DNA of 64,000 nt from DRGT01 sp035685445 (GCA_035685445.1 DASSAK010000008.1:18419-82418), one strand, 5' to 3'; numbered from the stretch's first letter, positions 18,154-24,986 are shown. The notes: generated by a model not told the origin, from the sequence alone. Program-made: numbers and translations.

Positions 18154-18242
18154 GGGCCGGTAGCTCAGCTTGGCTGGAGCGTTCGACTGATAAATCTACT
18201 TCAGACATCGAAAGGTCGTGAGTTCGAATCTCACTCGGCCCA
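18154..18242 (+). tRNA. tRNA-Ile (GAT) with a 14-base intron
   Basis: The acceptor GGGCCGG pairs with TCGGCCC, the D-arm is GCTC/GAGC, the anticodon stem TTCGA/TCGAA, the T-arm GTGAG-TTCGAAT-CTCAC, and the discriminator A. The anticodon loop CTGATAA appears after removal of 18193-18206, at the canonical 37/38 site. The bulge-helix-bulge is textbook: central helix CTGA/TCAG with 3-base bulges TA^A and AC^A. Its last base touches the stop codon of the convergent regulator gene. Confidence 0.95.
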
Positions 18243-19142
18243 TTATTTTGTTTCTGAACTTTCAAAAGTTGTCTGGCACCATTGAACGATATCCATTGGT
18301 TTTTCTGAAATTAAATCAGCTTTTAGCCGAGTCTTTTTACCAACTTTTCCACACAATACTAAAAATAACTTTTTTCTAATATTTTCTTTAACAGAGTTTA
18401 CTGCTTCTGAAAAAAAATTCAAACCTTCCTCAGTATCTGAAAAAACTACAACAATCATTATTCCAGTTTTTTGTTTCCATATTTTGCCAAGAAATTTCTG
18501 CAAGTCCAAATCAAACAAAACATCTATGGAAGAAGACATGTCTCCCAATGAGGAAACTTTCCAACTATCTGAATGAAATGCCGCAGCCGTTGCATCAGAA
18601 AGTAGGACGCTTTTTGTGTCAGCAGCCAACACAATGACGTTCTTTTTTGGATTTTCTTCAACTGAAATTAAATTTAAAATTTGAATAGAATTTGAAATTA
18701 TTTTACTAAGATGTTTTTCTTCCGAGTTTCCAATTTTGCCATCCTTGTAAAGTTTTTGGGTTGATTCAATTGCAGGAATAATAATTTCTGTTGCAATTTT
18801 TTGAATCTCAGCTTCTGAACGAATGCAATTACGAATTAGGTTGTATGCTTCGTGTTCTGAACCCTCAGCTAGACATTCAATGAATTTTTCTTTTACTTTG
18901 TAATAGTCATCAGGAAATTGAAACTGCTCTGAACCTTCTTCAATAAACCAGAGATTTACATTTCCAATTTTTTTTTCTCGAATTATTCCTTCCGCTGCAA
19001 AAACATTCAGATATTTTGTAATTGTGATTCTATTGACTCCAAGTTTTTCTGCTATCTCAACTCCGGACATTCCAGTTTTGGAATCCTGTAATACATCAAC
19101 CAGTTTTTGTTTAATTTCATCTGTTTGGTATCCTCGAGCCAT
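18243..19142 (-). CDS. Winged-helix regulator with degenerate cobalamin-binding-like domain
   Basis: A 299-residue regulator. Residues 1-70 form a winged helix-turn-helix (GMSGVEIAEKLGVNRITITKYLNVF). Residues about 80-150 resemble the four-helix cap of B12-binding modules (EIIIPAIESTQKLYKDGKIGNSEEKHLS), and residues 165-290 a flavodoxin-like Rossmann domain. The DxHxxG cobalamin signature expected at the start of that domain is replaced by DTKSVL, so the cobalt-coordinating His is absent. It may therefore sense another ligand, or act without one. The domain assignment rests on pattern likeness and is moderate. Confidence 0.72.
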   Translation of the reverse strand: MARGYQTDEIKQKLVDVLQDSKTGMSGVEIAEKLGVNRITITKYLNVFAAEGIIREKKIGNVNLWFIEEGSEQFQFPDDYYKVKEKFIECLAEGSEHEAYNLIRNCIRSEAEIQKIATEIIIPAIESTQKLYKDGKIGNSEEKHLSKIISNSIQILNLISVEENPKKNVIVLAADTKSVLLSDATAAAFHSDSWKVSSLGDMSSSIDVLFDLDLQKFLGKIWKQKTGIMIVVVFSDTEEGLNFFSEAVNSVKENIRKKLFLVLCGKVGKKTRLKADLISEKPMDIVQWCQTTFESSETK

Positions 19143-19225
19143 ATTGGATTACACTTGAAGTATTGTATAAAGACTAATTCTTGATTCCAAGCACAAAATT
19201 CTAAACAACAAATGTTTTATACTAG

Positions 19226-19239
19226 GTACTTTAAAGTAC
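19226..19239. promoter_or_regulatory. Perfect 14-base palindrome, likely operator of the gene at 19256
   Basis: GTACTTTAAAGTAC is its own reverse complement. It sits between a TATA-like TTTTATACT (19214-19223) and the TTG start of the downstream ribbon-helix-helix-like protein, a place where a bound dimer would block transcription. Autoregulation by that protein is inference. Confidence 0.5.
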
Positions 19240-19255
19240 GGTAAGGAAAGGTAAA

Positions 19256-19642
19256 TTGCCAAAAGAAGGTTTCAAATCAATCACCGTTTCAGAAACAGTC
19301 TATAACAAGTTCTTTGATGTTTATCAAAAAAATAAAGAAGACCTTGTAATGAAAGGCGTTAACAGCTTTTCAGGTTATGTTACTTACATGTTAGAGGAGA
19401 TGATGCAAAAGGACAAAACCTTTGCAAGATATGCTCCAAAAATTGAAAAGATTTCAGTTGATGAAGACAGAGTTATTCTAAAGGATACTATTGAAAATAG
19501 AATTGCCGAGGTCGCAGTACAAAGGGGAGAGCTATTCTGCCAACTATGTGAAGACAAGAATTGTGTTCATGTTGGATTTGCCTGGGCAATTCCAGAAGTT
19601 TACGAAATTTTAAACGCCAAAGGAATCAAGCGTCCAAAATAG
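19256..19642 (+). CDS. Putative ribbon-helix-helix protein with Cys/His cluster
   Basis: A 128-residue protein starting at TTG, with a purine-rich GGAAAGGT upstream. The N-terminus (KSITVSETVYNKFFDVY) has the strand-helix pattern of ribbon-helix-helix DNA binders, followed by a second helix (FSGYVTYMLEEMM). The C-terminus carries CQLCEDKNCVHVGFAW, a Cys-x2-Cys-x4-Cys-x-His cluster that probably binds zinc. A perfect palindrome lies directly upstream. DNA binding is inferred. Confidence 0.7.
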   Translation: MPKEGFKSITVSETVYNKFFDVYQKNKEDLVMKGVNSFSGYVTYMLEEMMQKDKTFARYAPKIEKISVDEDRVILKDTIENRIAEVAVQRGELFCQLCEDKNCVHVGFAWAIPEVYEILNAKGIKRPK

Positions 19643-19648
19643 ATCAAG

Positions 19649-19772
19649 TGGAGGAGGTGGGATTTGAACCCACGAACCCCTAAGAGACGGGATCACCCAT
19701 TTTTATGATCTTAAGTCCCGCGTGTCCAAAAACTGAAAACAGTTTTCTTTGGCCAGGCTTGACTACTCCTCC
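19649..19772 (-). tRNA. tRNA-Leu (TAA) with two introns
   Basis: The acceptor GGAGGAG pairs perfectly with CTCCTCC, the T-arm is GTGGG-TTCAAAT-CCCAC, and a long variable arm marks a class II tRNA. The 85-base mature form, with anticodon stem CGGGA/TCCCG and loop CTTAAGA, needs two excisions. One is 19694-19709 (16 bases, canonical 37/38 site). The other is 19724-19746 (23 bases), inside the 3' strand of the D-stem, with a perfect CCAA/TTGG central helix, bulges AG^A and AC^A and an AAACTG/CAGTTT hairpin. Removing the second restores the GTC/GAC D-stem pairing. Confidence 0.9.
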
Positions 19773-19867
19773 GCTCAAAATAGCAAAAAGATGCTGGAAA
19801 TTTAACAGTTGAGTTTTTTCAAAAATTAATCAAGAATTATAAGGATTTTCTACAACCGGAACATATC

Positions 19868-19941
19868 GCTTCGATAGCTCAGCCTGGTAGAGCGTTACCT
19901 TGGTAAGGTAAAGGTCGCGGGTCCGGATCCCGCTCGAAGCT
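19868..19941 (+). tRNA. tRNA-Thr (GGT) with unusual T-loop
   Basis: Complete 74-base cloverleaf without intron: acceptor GCTTCGA/TCGAAGC, D-arm GCTC/GAGC, anticodon stem TTACC/GGTAA with loop TTGGTAA (anticodon GGT), T-stem GCGGG/CCCGC. The T-loop reads TCCGGAT instead of the near-universal TTCRAAT, so positions 55 and 58 are C and G. Discriminator T. It directly abuts the stop codon of the Dam methylase gene. Confidence 0.9.
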
Positions 19942-20805
19942 TTAATAATTTTTTATCAATAATTCAGAATGACCAGTTCGTTTTCTAGAATTAGAATTAA
20001 TTGCACGATTTGCTTCTATTTCAAAAACCTTCCAAGAGTTATTTGAGAATGTTTTGAGAACATCTTCTGAATTTGAATTTGATAGCATGAATTTGCATCC
20101 TTCAGAATCTAGTTTTTTACATAGTTTAAGGAGTCGTTTAAGATCATCATATGTGAAATCTCGATTTGTGTAGCTAGTGAAATTTGCAGTAGAGCTAACT
20201 GGTTGGTATGGAGGATCAAAATATACAAAATCATCTTTTTTTACATCATCCAAAGTTGCTGAAAAATCCCTACAGTTGATTTGAATTTTTTTAGATTTTA
20301 GAGCAGAGCTGACAGAGCGAAGGTTTTCCTCGTTTACAATATTTGGATTTGTATACCGACCCAATGGAACATTGAATTTTCCCTTACTGTTAACTCGGTA
20401 TAATCCATTAAAACAGGTTCGATTTAGGAAAATGAGTCTTGATGTTTTTTCCACCTGGTTTTTTGGATCTGACTCTCTAACATCATAATAGTAGGATTTT
20501 TTATTTTTGAAATATTTTCTAGAGTGAGATTTTAGAGATGAAATCAGTTCATCAACTTTGTCTCTGATTGTGACATATGCTAAAACCAAATCAGAGTTTA
20601 GATCAGATACAATGCATTTTTGTTTTGGATGATTTGTTACCACATGAAACAGCATTGCGCCTCCTCCCAAAAATGGCTCAAAAAATGTACCATAATTATC
20701 TGGAAGGTGCTGATTCAGAATTGGAATTAATTGTCTTTTTCCACCTGCCCATTTTACAAAGGGTTTCGGATATGATGTTGCAATCTGGGTATATTCCTGT
20801 TTCAC
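19942..20805 (-). CDS. dam: Dam-type DNA adenine N6-methyltransferase
   Basis: A 287-residue D12-class adenine methylase. Motif X/I is seen as PFVKWAGGKRQL and FFEPFLGGGAMLFH (S-adenosylmethionine binding), motif IV as YFDPPYQPV (catalytic DPPY), and the NRTCFNGLYRVNSKGKFNVP target-recognition block typical of GATC-specific Dam/DpnM enzymes. No restriction endonuclease is encoded nearby, so it looks like an orphan methylase. It lies between tRNA-Thr and the amo locus. GATC specificity is inferred from family likeness. Confidence 0.94.
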   Translation of the reverse strand: MKQEYTQIATSYPKPFVKWAGGKRQLIPILNQHLPDNYGTFFEPFLGGGAMLFHVVTNHPKQKCIVSDLNSDLVLAYVTIRDKVDELISSLKSHSRKYFKNKKSYYYDVRESDPKNQVEKTSRLIFLNRTCFNGLYRVNSKGKFNVPLGRYTNPNIVNEENLRSVSSALKSKKIQINCRDFSATLDDVKKDDFVYFDPPYQPVSSTANFTSYTNRDFTYDDLKRLLKLCKKLDSEGCKFMLSNSNSEDVLKTFSNNSWKVFEIEANRAINSNSRKRTGHSELLIKNY

Positions 20806-20842
20806 CCATCATTCTTTTGAAATTCTTTATTGTAGAAATTAA

Positions 20843-20860
20843 GTTGTAAAAGATTACAAC
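20843..20860. repeat. Inverted repeat upstream of dam
   Basis: GTTGTAA and TTACAAC flank a 4-base AAGA spacer, a perfect 7-base-pair dyad about 40 bases upstream of the dam ATG. It could be an operator for dam or a hairpin at the end of the converging amoA transcript. Nothing else is recognised between 20806 and 20962. Confidence 0.4.
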
Positions 20861-20962
20861 CTGTACAATATTTTTTTATCAACCACAGAATAGGTTAAAT
20901 ACAAATTTCGTTTGAAACCAATTTTAGAAAATTTTCAAGAAATCGCTTTAGAGGATTCTAAT

Positions 20963-20980
20963 AAAATGAAAAGGAAGGTT
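20963..20980 (-). terminator. T-rich 3' element after amoA, identical to that after amoB
   Basis: On the minus strand the 18 bases beginning 9 bases after the amoA stop read AACCTTCCTTTTCATTTT. Exactly the same 18 bases follow the amoB stop (23662-23679). T-rich tracts are the usual archaeal termination signal, but the full identity argues for a defined termination or RNA-stability element. Confidence 0.55.
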
Positions 20981-20989
20981 TGGAATTGT

Positions 20990-21640
20990 TTAGTCCCACT
21001 TTGACCAAGCGGCCATCCATCTATACGTCCACGTTGTTAGCTTACATCCTAACGCTGCAAACGTAACGGACAATACTGCACCAGCACCTGCACCAAGCGC
21101 GACCGGACTGTTATAGAACTTTCCGACCTGCGGTTCTATTGGTGTCATGTATGGTGGCAATGTTGGTCTTGGATATTTGAATGCCGTTTCTAGTGGGTCT
21201 GCTACTGTTATCAGGTTTACCATGTTGAACAATGGCAATGACATTCCTACCAGTACTCCGCCAAACAGTATCAACGAGTGCTTGTTTCTCTTTGTTGCCC
21301 AATATGCCAAGTCCAACAGCATTGCTGATGGTAACCATACTGGTGTAACAATGAAGTCATATGGATATCCAAGTGCAAACCATGCACCTTTTGCAACCCA
21401 CGTGTATACTGTCATAATCAGGGCATAATACGTAGCTGTTCCCGGTACGCCAGTGAATGTTAGATAATAACATGCTCCGACGGTAAGCATCAACGTTTGT
21501 GATATAGAGAATACTACAAACGAAGTCCAGGCCCAATCAGTATAGAAAATGTAGTCACCTGCGTTAATTGTTAACAGTGTTGAGTTTACCGCAACTACTA
21601 CAATGAATAAGTAGTGGGTACATCGTCTAAGCCAGACCAT
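20990..21640 (-). CDS. amoA: Ammonia monooxygenase subunit A (archaeal)
   Basis: Integral membrane subunit of the copper ammonia monooxygenase that oxidises ammonia to hydroxylamine, the energy-yielding step of this organism. The 216-residue length and sequence (start MVWLRRCTHYLFIVVVAVNS, central ALGYPYDFIVTPVWLPSA, end TYRWMAAWSKWD) are diagnostic of thaumarchaeal AmoA; six hydrophobic segments are visible. A TATA element about 25-30 bases before the ATG suggests its own leaderless transcript. It is followed by the shared 18-base 3' element. Confidence 0.99.
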   Translation of the reverse strand: MVWLRRCTHYLFIVVVAVNSTLLTINAGDYIFYTDWAWTSFVVFSISQTLMLTVGACYYLTFTGVPGTATYYALIMTVYTWVAKGAWFALGYPYDFIVTPVWLPSAMLLDLAYWATKRNKHSLILFGGVLVGMSLPLFNMVNLITVADPLETAFKYPRPTLPPYMTPIEPQVGKFYNSPVALGAGAGAVLSVTFAALGCKLTTWTYRWMAAWSKWD

Positions 21641-21661
21641 TAACCAGTAGAATATGGGGTC

Positions 21662-21673
21662 AGTATATAAAAT
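21662..21673 (-). promoter_or_regulatory. TATA box of amoA
   Basis: On the minus strand TTTTATATACTG lies 22-33 bases upstream of the amoA ATG. With the normal archaeal spacing of about 25 bases from TATA to start of transcription, the transcript would begin at or next to the ATG, so amoA is probably leaderless and expressed separately from amoX and amoC. Confidence 0.55.
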
Positions 21674-21780
21674 TTTAGCAAAAGTTCATGATCGGATAAA
21701 AGGCCAGAACCTAATTTCTGTAATAAATTTGATAATACTTGACAGTAAGATTCTAGTTAATAAAAAGAGAAAAAATGGAT

Positions 21781-22143
21781 TTAAAATCCCACGTACAAGG
21801 AGATGATTACAGTGAGTACTGCTACTCCAGCAACTGTTGCAGCAACTACACCATTGCTATTCTTATTGGAACCTTCCTGCATTACTTTAACACAGAAGAT
21901 GTAACCAATTGCTTCAATGATAGTTAGGACAATAAATGCATAGTGACCGCTGTTTGTTGGATATGCCCATGGATAATAGAAGTATCCTGCTGCAGTACCA
22001 CCAAAAGTTGCTAACCATGCAGCGATGAATGATAGAGTAATCATACCCGTCATGTTTTCGACGCGTTTGCCAATCATCCTTTCGACATCAGCGCTGCCGG
22101 CGCCACCGCCGCCTCCTGATCCAAATCCTTTTGGAAGAGTCAT
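21781..22143 (-). CDS. amoX: AMO-associated membrane protein AmoX
   Basis: A 120-residue protein between amoA and amoC, the invariant position of the archaeal amoX (orf38). A glycine-rich N-terminus (GSGGGGGAGS) is followed by three hydrophobic segments: ITLSFIAAWLATFGGTAAGY, FIVLTIIEAIGYIFCV and VVAATVAGVAVLTVIISLYV. Biochemical work on other ammonia-oxidising archaea has proposed AmoX as a structural subunit of the AMO complex. It has no bacterial counterpart. Confidence 0.95.
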   Translation of the reverse strand: MTLPKGFGSGGGGGAGSADVERMIGKRVENMTGMITLSFIAAWLATFGGTAAGYFYYPWAYPTNSGHYAFIVLTIIEAIGYIFCVKVMQEGSNKNSNGVVAATVAGVAVLTVIISLYVGF

Positions 22144-22165
22144 TTGCGATATATCGAGAGAGAAT

Positions 22166-22176
22166 CCTATTAAGTC
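22166..22176 (-). promoter_or_regulatory. TATA-like element of amoX
   Basis: Minus-strand GACTTAATAGG is centred about 28 bases before the amoX ATG. Its spacing matches those of the amoA and amoC TATA elements, supporting individual promoters for each gene. Confidence 0.4.
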
Positions 22177-22256
22177 TTTCCTAAAATATCATGAATACTC
22201 GATCAGGTTTTTTGAAAAATATAAAAAGAAAAGAGGTGCTTATCGCACGTTTTTGC

Positions 22257-22820
22257 TTATGGTATGGATCTGCTGTACAATTTGCCTTCCAGGGCCATCT
22301 TGTACATTTCAGCAACATAGGGGTTTTCACCTGGTGTTTCTGCGCCAAGTTCAACCAGTCTTGCGTAAACCCTAACTACGTATGCTAGAGCGCCCATAAA
22401 GGCTACGACAACACCCATGTTAAACATCCAGTGATTTGGTACTGCAAAGATTTCTTCAACAAACCAGAAGTGCCACATCTCATTGATTCCAATTGTGAAC
22501 ATTGTTGCAAGGTAACCAAGAATGGTCATCTTCAAACCAGTGTTCATTGAGTTATTTGGACCTCTGAGAATTGGTACTCTTCTATCATAGATTGCTACAG
22601 AACCCCAACCCAATGGTAGAGCCACAAAGTGACTGTATAACCACCAGTGTGCTGGTGTAAATGCACTATCTCTGATAGATGTTTGATGTAGAGAACCATC
22701 AACGAAGTTGTCTACTTCGACTGAAGCAGCAGTTGATCCCATCGCAATAACGATAAGCCAGATTTTCTTAAGTCTTTGAATCTCGACTTCTTTTGGGATT
22801 AATGCTGGCATTTGTGCCAT
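22257..22820 (-). CDS. amoC: Ammonia monooxygenase subunit C (archaeal)
   Basis: Membrane subunit of AMO thought to carry the catalytic copper sites. It is 187 residues long. By comparison with particulate methane monooxygenase, the copper C ligands Asp-x3-His-x12-His are D41, H45 and H58, and a second set Asn-x3-His...His is N113, H117 and H130. Several hydrophobic segments are present. The gene has its own TATA element and a 10-base inverted repeat upstream. It is transcribed away from amoB. Confidence 0.98.
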   Translation of the reverse strand: MAQMPALIPKEVEIQRLKKIWLIVIAMGSTAASVEVDNFVDGSLHQTSIRDSAFTPAHWWLYSHFVALPLGWGSVAIYDRRVPILRGPNNSMNTGLKMTILGYLATMFTIGINEMWHFWFVEEIFAVPNHWMFNMGVVVAFMGALAYVVRVYARLVELGAETPGENPYVAEMYKMALEGKLYSRSIP

Positions 22821-22840
22821 GTGTGTAGTGCTTGTTTTTT

Positions 22841-22852
22841 GAGATATAAAGG
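22841..22852 (-). promoter_or_regulatory. TATA box of amoC
   Basis: Minus-strand CCTTTATATCTC lies 21-32 bases upstream of the amoC ATG, so transcription should start within a few bases of the ATG. Confidence 0.55.
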
Positions 22853-22866
22853 AAGGGTTCCAAATA

Positions 22867-22892
22867 TTATAAAATTATTAAAAATTTTATAA
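22867..22892. repeat. Inverted repeat in the amoC-amoB divergent region
   Basis: TTATAAAATT and AATTTTATAA form a perfect 10-base dyad around a 6-base spacer, ending 15 bases upstream of the amoC TATA box. An 8-base palindrome AAGCGCTT follows at 22896-22903. Position suggests a regulator site for amoC, but AT-only dyads arise easily in this AT-rich genome. The remaining divergent interval up to 23083 shows only the amoB promoter. Confidence 0.4.
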
Positions 22893-23032
22893 GAAAAGCG
22901 CTTATTTCTTTCTATTTTTTATATGATTTGATAACAAAAAAATCAAAAAATCAACCAATCAAAAGAGTAGTTCCATTGTTAATCATTGATGTCAATCATT
23001 AAGATCTCGTTCTCGATCCACGACATCAAGGT

Positions 23033-23044
23033 AAAACATATAAC
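23033..23044 (+). promoter_or_regulatory. TATA-like element of amoB
   Basis: AAAACATATAAC lies 39-50 bases upstream of the amoB ATG, implying a short leader of roughly 15-20 bases, in contrast to the apparently leaderless amoA, amoX and amoC. Confidence 0.4.
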
Positions 23045-23082
23045 GATGGTTGTTACCTTTCTGATTAATTAACGGGATAACT

Positions 23083-23655
23083 ATGGTCGTCGATAAAAAA
23101 CTAATTGTTATTGGACTCGGAATGGTTCTAGCACTAGGAACAATTGGATTCAATTGGGTTGAAACAATTCTACCAACTGCTGAAGCACACGGTGTCCAAG
23201 CACAACTCCAGAGTCGTTTCATTAGAATCGAAGATGAGACATTCAACAGACAATCACTTACAACTGGTGAAAACATTTGTCTTTCAGGCCAACTTGTTAG
23301 CTTGATTGAAAGAGACAGCAGAGCATGGGTATCAATCTTCTCGGAATCAACTAATGCTGGAAACAGATGGGAGATTCTAACAAGAGATCCACCTGGCAAT
23401 GTATTTGACATTCCAGGAAACGAAGTAGTACCATACCAGATATGTGCAATGGCACTTGAGCCAGGAGTATATCATGTACATACTCAGCTTAATGTGGCAA
23501 ACGTTGGTCCGGGACTAGGTCCAGGTCAAACAGTTGTGGTTGATGGCGAATTTATCTTAAAACCAATCCCATACACCAACATTGCATATCAATCAATCAT
23601 GATTGGTGTTGGATATGTCATTACATTTGCGACTCGACCCTGGCAAGTAATCTAA
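23083..23655 (+). CDS. amoB: Ammonia monooxygenase subunit B (archaeal, single cupredoxin)
   Basis: Extracytoplasmic copper-binding subunit of AMO. A signal/anchor (residues 5-33) ends at EAHG, leaving H36 near the mature N-terminus; H131 and H133 in the YHVHTQ motif complete the copper B ligand trio known from PmoB. The 190-residue archaeal form has one cupredoxin domain and a C-terminal transmembrane segment (IMIGVGYVITFATRPW), much shorter than bacterial AmoB. Transcribed divergently from amoC. Confidence 0.98.
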   Translation: MVVDKKLIVIGLGMVLALGTIGFNWVETILPTAEAHGVQAQLQSRFIRIEDETFNRQSLTTGENICLSGQLVSLIERDSRAWVSIFSESTNAGNRWEILTRDPPGNVFDIPGNEVVPYQICAMALEPGVYHVHTQLNVANVGPGLGPGQTVVVDGEFILKPIPYTNIAYQSIMIGVGYVITFATRPWQVI

Positions 23656-23661
23656 ACTCCC

Positions 23662-23679
23662 AACCTTCCTTTTCATTTT
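23662..23679 (+). terminator. T-rich 3' element after amoB, identical to that after amoA
   Basis: AACCTTCCTTTTCATTTT begins 6 bases after the amoB stop and is identical over 18 bases to the element after amoA (20963-20980, opposite strand). Confidence 0.55.
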
Positions 23680-23764
23680 CTAAAATAATTACCTGACATC
23701 ATTCATACCATCCTCATACTTTATGAATCAAAGTTTTATCTCATACGAAAATGTTACAATATAG

Positions 23765-24082
23765 ATGATGCTAAGTTTCAAAATTCTCAAACTTAACATA
23801 AATCAAAGTTATTTTTTTGGAGAGGTAGAATACAAACAACAAGGATTCAAAATTAATGTGCAAAACGAAAGAAGAGGCAAAGTTCTAAAATTGCCTTTTG
23901 GCTTTTCTCCAAAAAAAGAAAGAATGATTGTTAGATTTACCGGTCCTGGCGATATTTTTGTTGAAGACTTTTTGCCATACAAGGGAGAATCCGAATGGGT
24001 AGAAATTGACTCTGATGAAATAACTTACTTTATTGCAGATCATCAGGATCAGTTTGATACTTTAGAAATAATGGATGAATAG
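23765..24082 (+). CDS. Conserved small protein of unknown function near amoB
   Basis: A 105-residue beta-rich soluble protein. The segment RFTGPGDIFVEDFLPYKGE recalls the beta-helix turns of AIM24-like proteins, but the match is weak and the protein is too short for a full domain. An alternative start is the second ATG at 23768. It lies between amoB and an anchored protein, on the same strand as both. Confidence 0.65.
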   Translation: MMLSFKILKLNINQSYFFGEVEYKQQGFKINVQNERRGKVLKLPFGFSPKKERMIVRFTGPGDIFVEDFLPYKGESEWVEIDSDEITYFIADHQDQFDTLEIMDE

Positions 24083-24122
24083 TCATAGAAACGACTTTAA
24101 GTAATTTGTATTGATTCATGAC

Positions 24123-24662
24123 ATGTTTTGGCCTGGAATGGGTGATCCCGCAAAGCGGAAAAAGACTTTACGATTTCTTGGCATTACAGCGGCAATTGCT
24201 ATTTCAGTAGGTCTTGGTAGTTTAGCTATTCAACAATATCTCAATATTGATAATCCTTTGAAAGTTTGTATTGATAATAGAGACATTAACTACAAAATTT
24301 CTGCAACACTAGAACTATACGTTGATGGTCAAAAAGCTGAGATTCCAGCAAATATTGGAATAGCGGATAGATGTACACATTCTCTGTACACTTTGTCTAA
24401 TGATGGAACAATTTATGCAGAATGGGATGAAGAGTATCCATTTGAAATTGGTCACTTTTTCTGGACATGGACTACATATCATGAAGGAGGATTCCCAATG
24501 AGAGATATGGATCAAGGAAAATCGAAAATAATTGTAAATGGGCAAGAGTCATCCCGTTTCATTAGTGCTCCACTGGAGGATGGATACCATTATCGAGCCG
24601 AATTCATTACAAAGGAATATGATGAATCCAAGGATTCAGACTTTTTGCCACCTGATGCATAA
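24123..24662 (+). CDS. Membrane-anchored extracellular protein near the amo genes
   Basis: Starting at the ATG at 24123 (a TTG at 24111 is also open). A basic N-terminus (GDPAKRKKTLRF) precedes one transmembrane segment (LGITAAIAISVGLGSLAI), followed by a beta-rich outside domain of about 130 residues with two cysteines (VCIDNRD and ADRCTHS) that could form a disulfide, and Trp/His-rich GHFFWTWTTYHEGG. A TATA-like CTTTAAGT about 28 bases upstream fits a leaderless start. Function unknown; location suggests an AMO-associated role, which is inference. Confidence 0.75.
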   Translation: MFWPGMGDPAKRKKTLRFLGITAAIAISVGLGSLAIQQYLNIDNPLKVCIDNRDINYKISATLELYVDGQKAEIPANIGIADRCTHSLYTLSNDGTIYAEWDEEYPFEIGHFFWTWTTYHEGGFPMRDMDQGKSKIIVNGQESSRFISAPLEDGYHYRAEFITKEYDESKDSDFLPPDA

Positions 24663-24716
24663 TACAGAGAATAGCCAACGCTAATTCTAGATAAAATAAT
24701 GAAAAGAAGAAAGGGT

Positions 24717-24986
24717 TTACCAGTATTTTCCGTTGTCTGGAATTAGACCAATACCTTCTCTTTCAAAGTGTCTATCTAATTCATCAACCCATCTCTCACG
24801 GTTGTCTTTGTATGACCATCCATGGACACGAAGCCAAAATGATATTATTGCTAACAAGAATATTGTGAACATCATTGTGCCAAAGATGTAAATCATTACA
24901 TCAAAGAATAATGGGTCATAGTTTGGTCCTAGCTGTCCTGTCAATGATGACAGTATACTAAGGAATATTCCCACGATAGGAGTCAT
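24717..24986 (-). CDS. Two-helix membrane protein near amo, candidate AMO accessory subunit
   Basis: An 89-residue protein: a short hydrophobic N-terminus (IVGIFLSILSSLTG), one strong transmembrane helix (VMIYIFGTMMFTIFLLAIISFWL) and a conserved-looking amphipathic C-terminus (HGWSYKDNRERWVDELDRHF). It resembles in size and layout the small extra subunits (AmoY and AmoZ) proposed for archaeal AMO from protein-complex studies in Nitrososphaera viennensis. I cannot prove the identity from sequence alone. Its 3' end carries a T-rich tract similar to those after amoA and amoB. Confidence 0.75.
   Translation of the reverse strand: MTPIVGIFLSILSSLTGQLGPNYDPLFFDVMIYIFGTMMFTIFLLAIISFWLRVHGWSYKDNRERWVDELDRHFEREGIGLIPDNGKYW

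Noticed and set aside
19942..20990. Restriction-modification system around the Dam methylase
   Set aside because: No endonuclease or specificity gene is present; neighbours are tRNA and amo genes.
22992..23411. 139-codon frame opposite to amoB
   Set aside because: It lies antisense to amoB, has no likeness to any family and reflects the codon bias of amoB.
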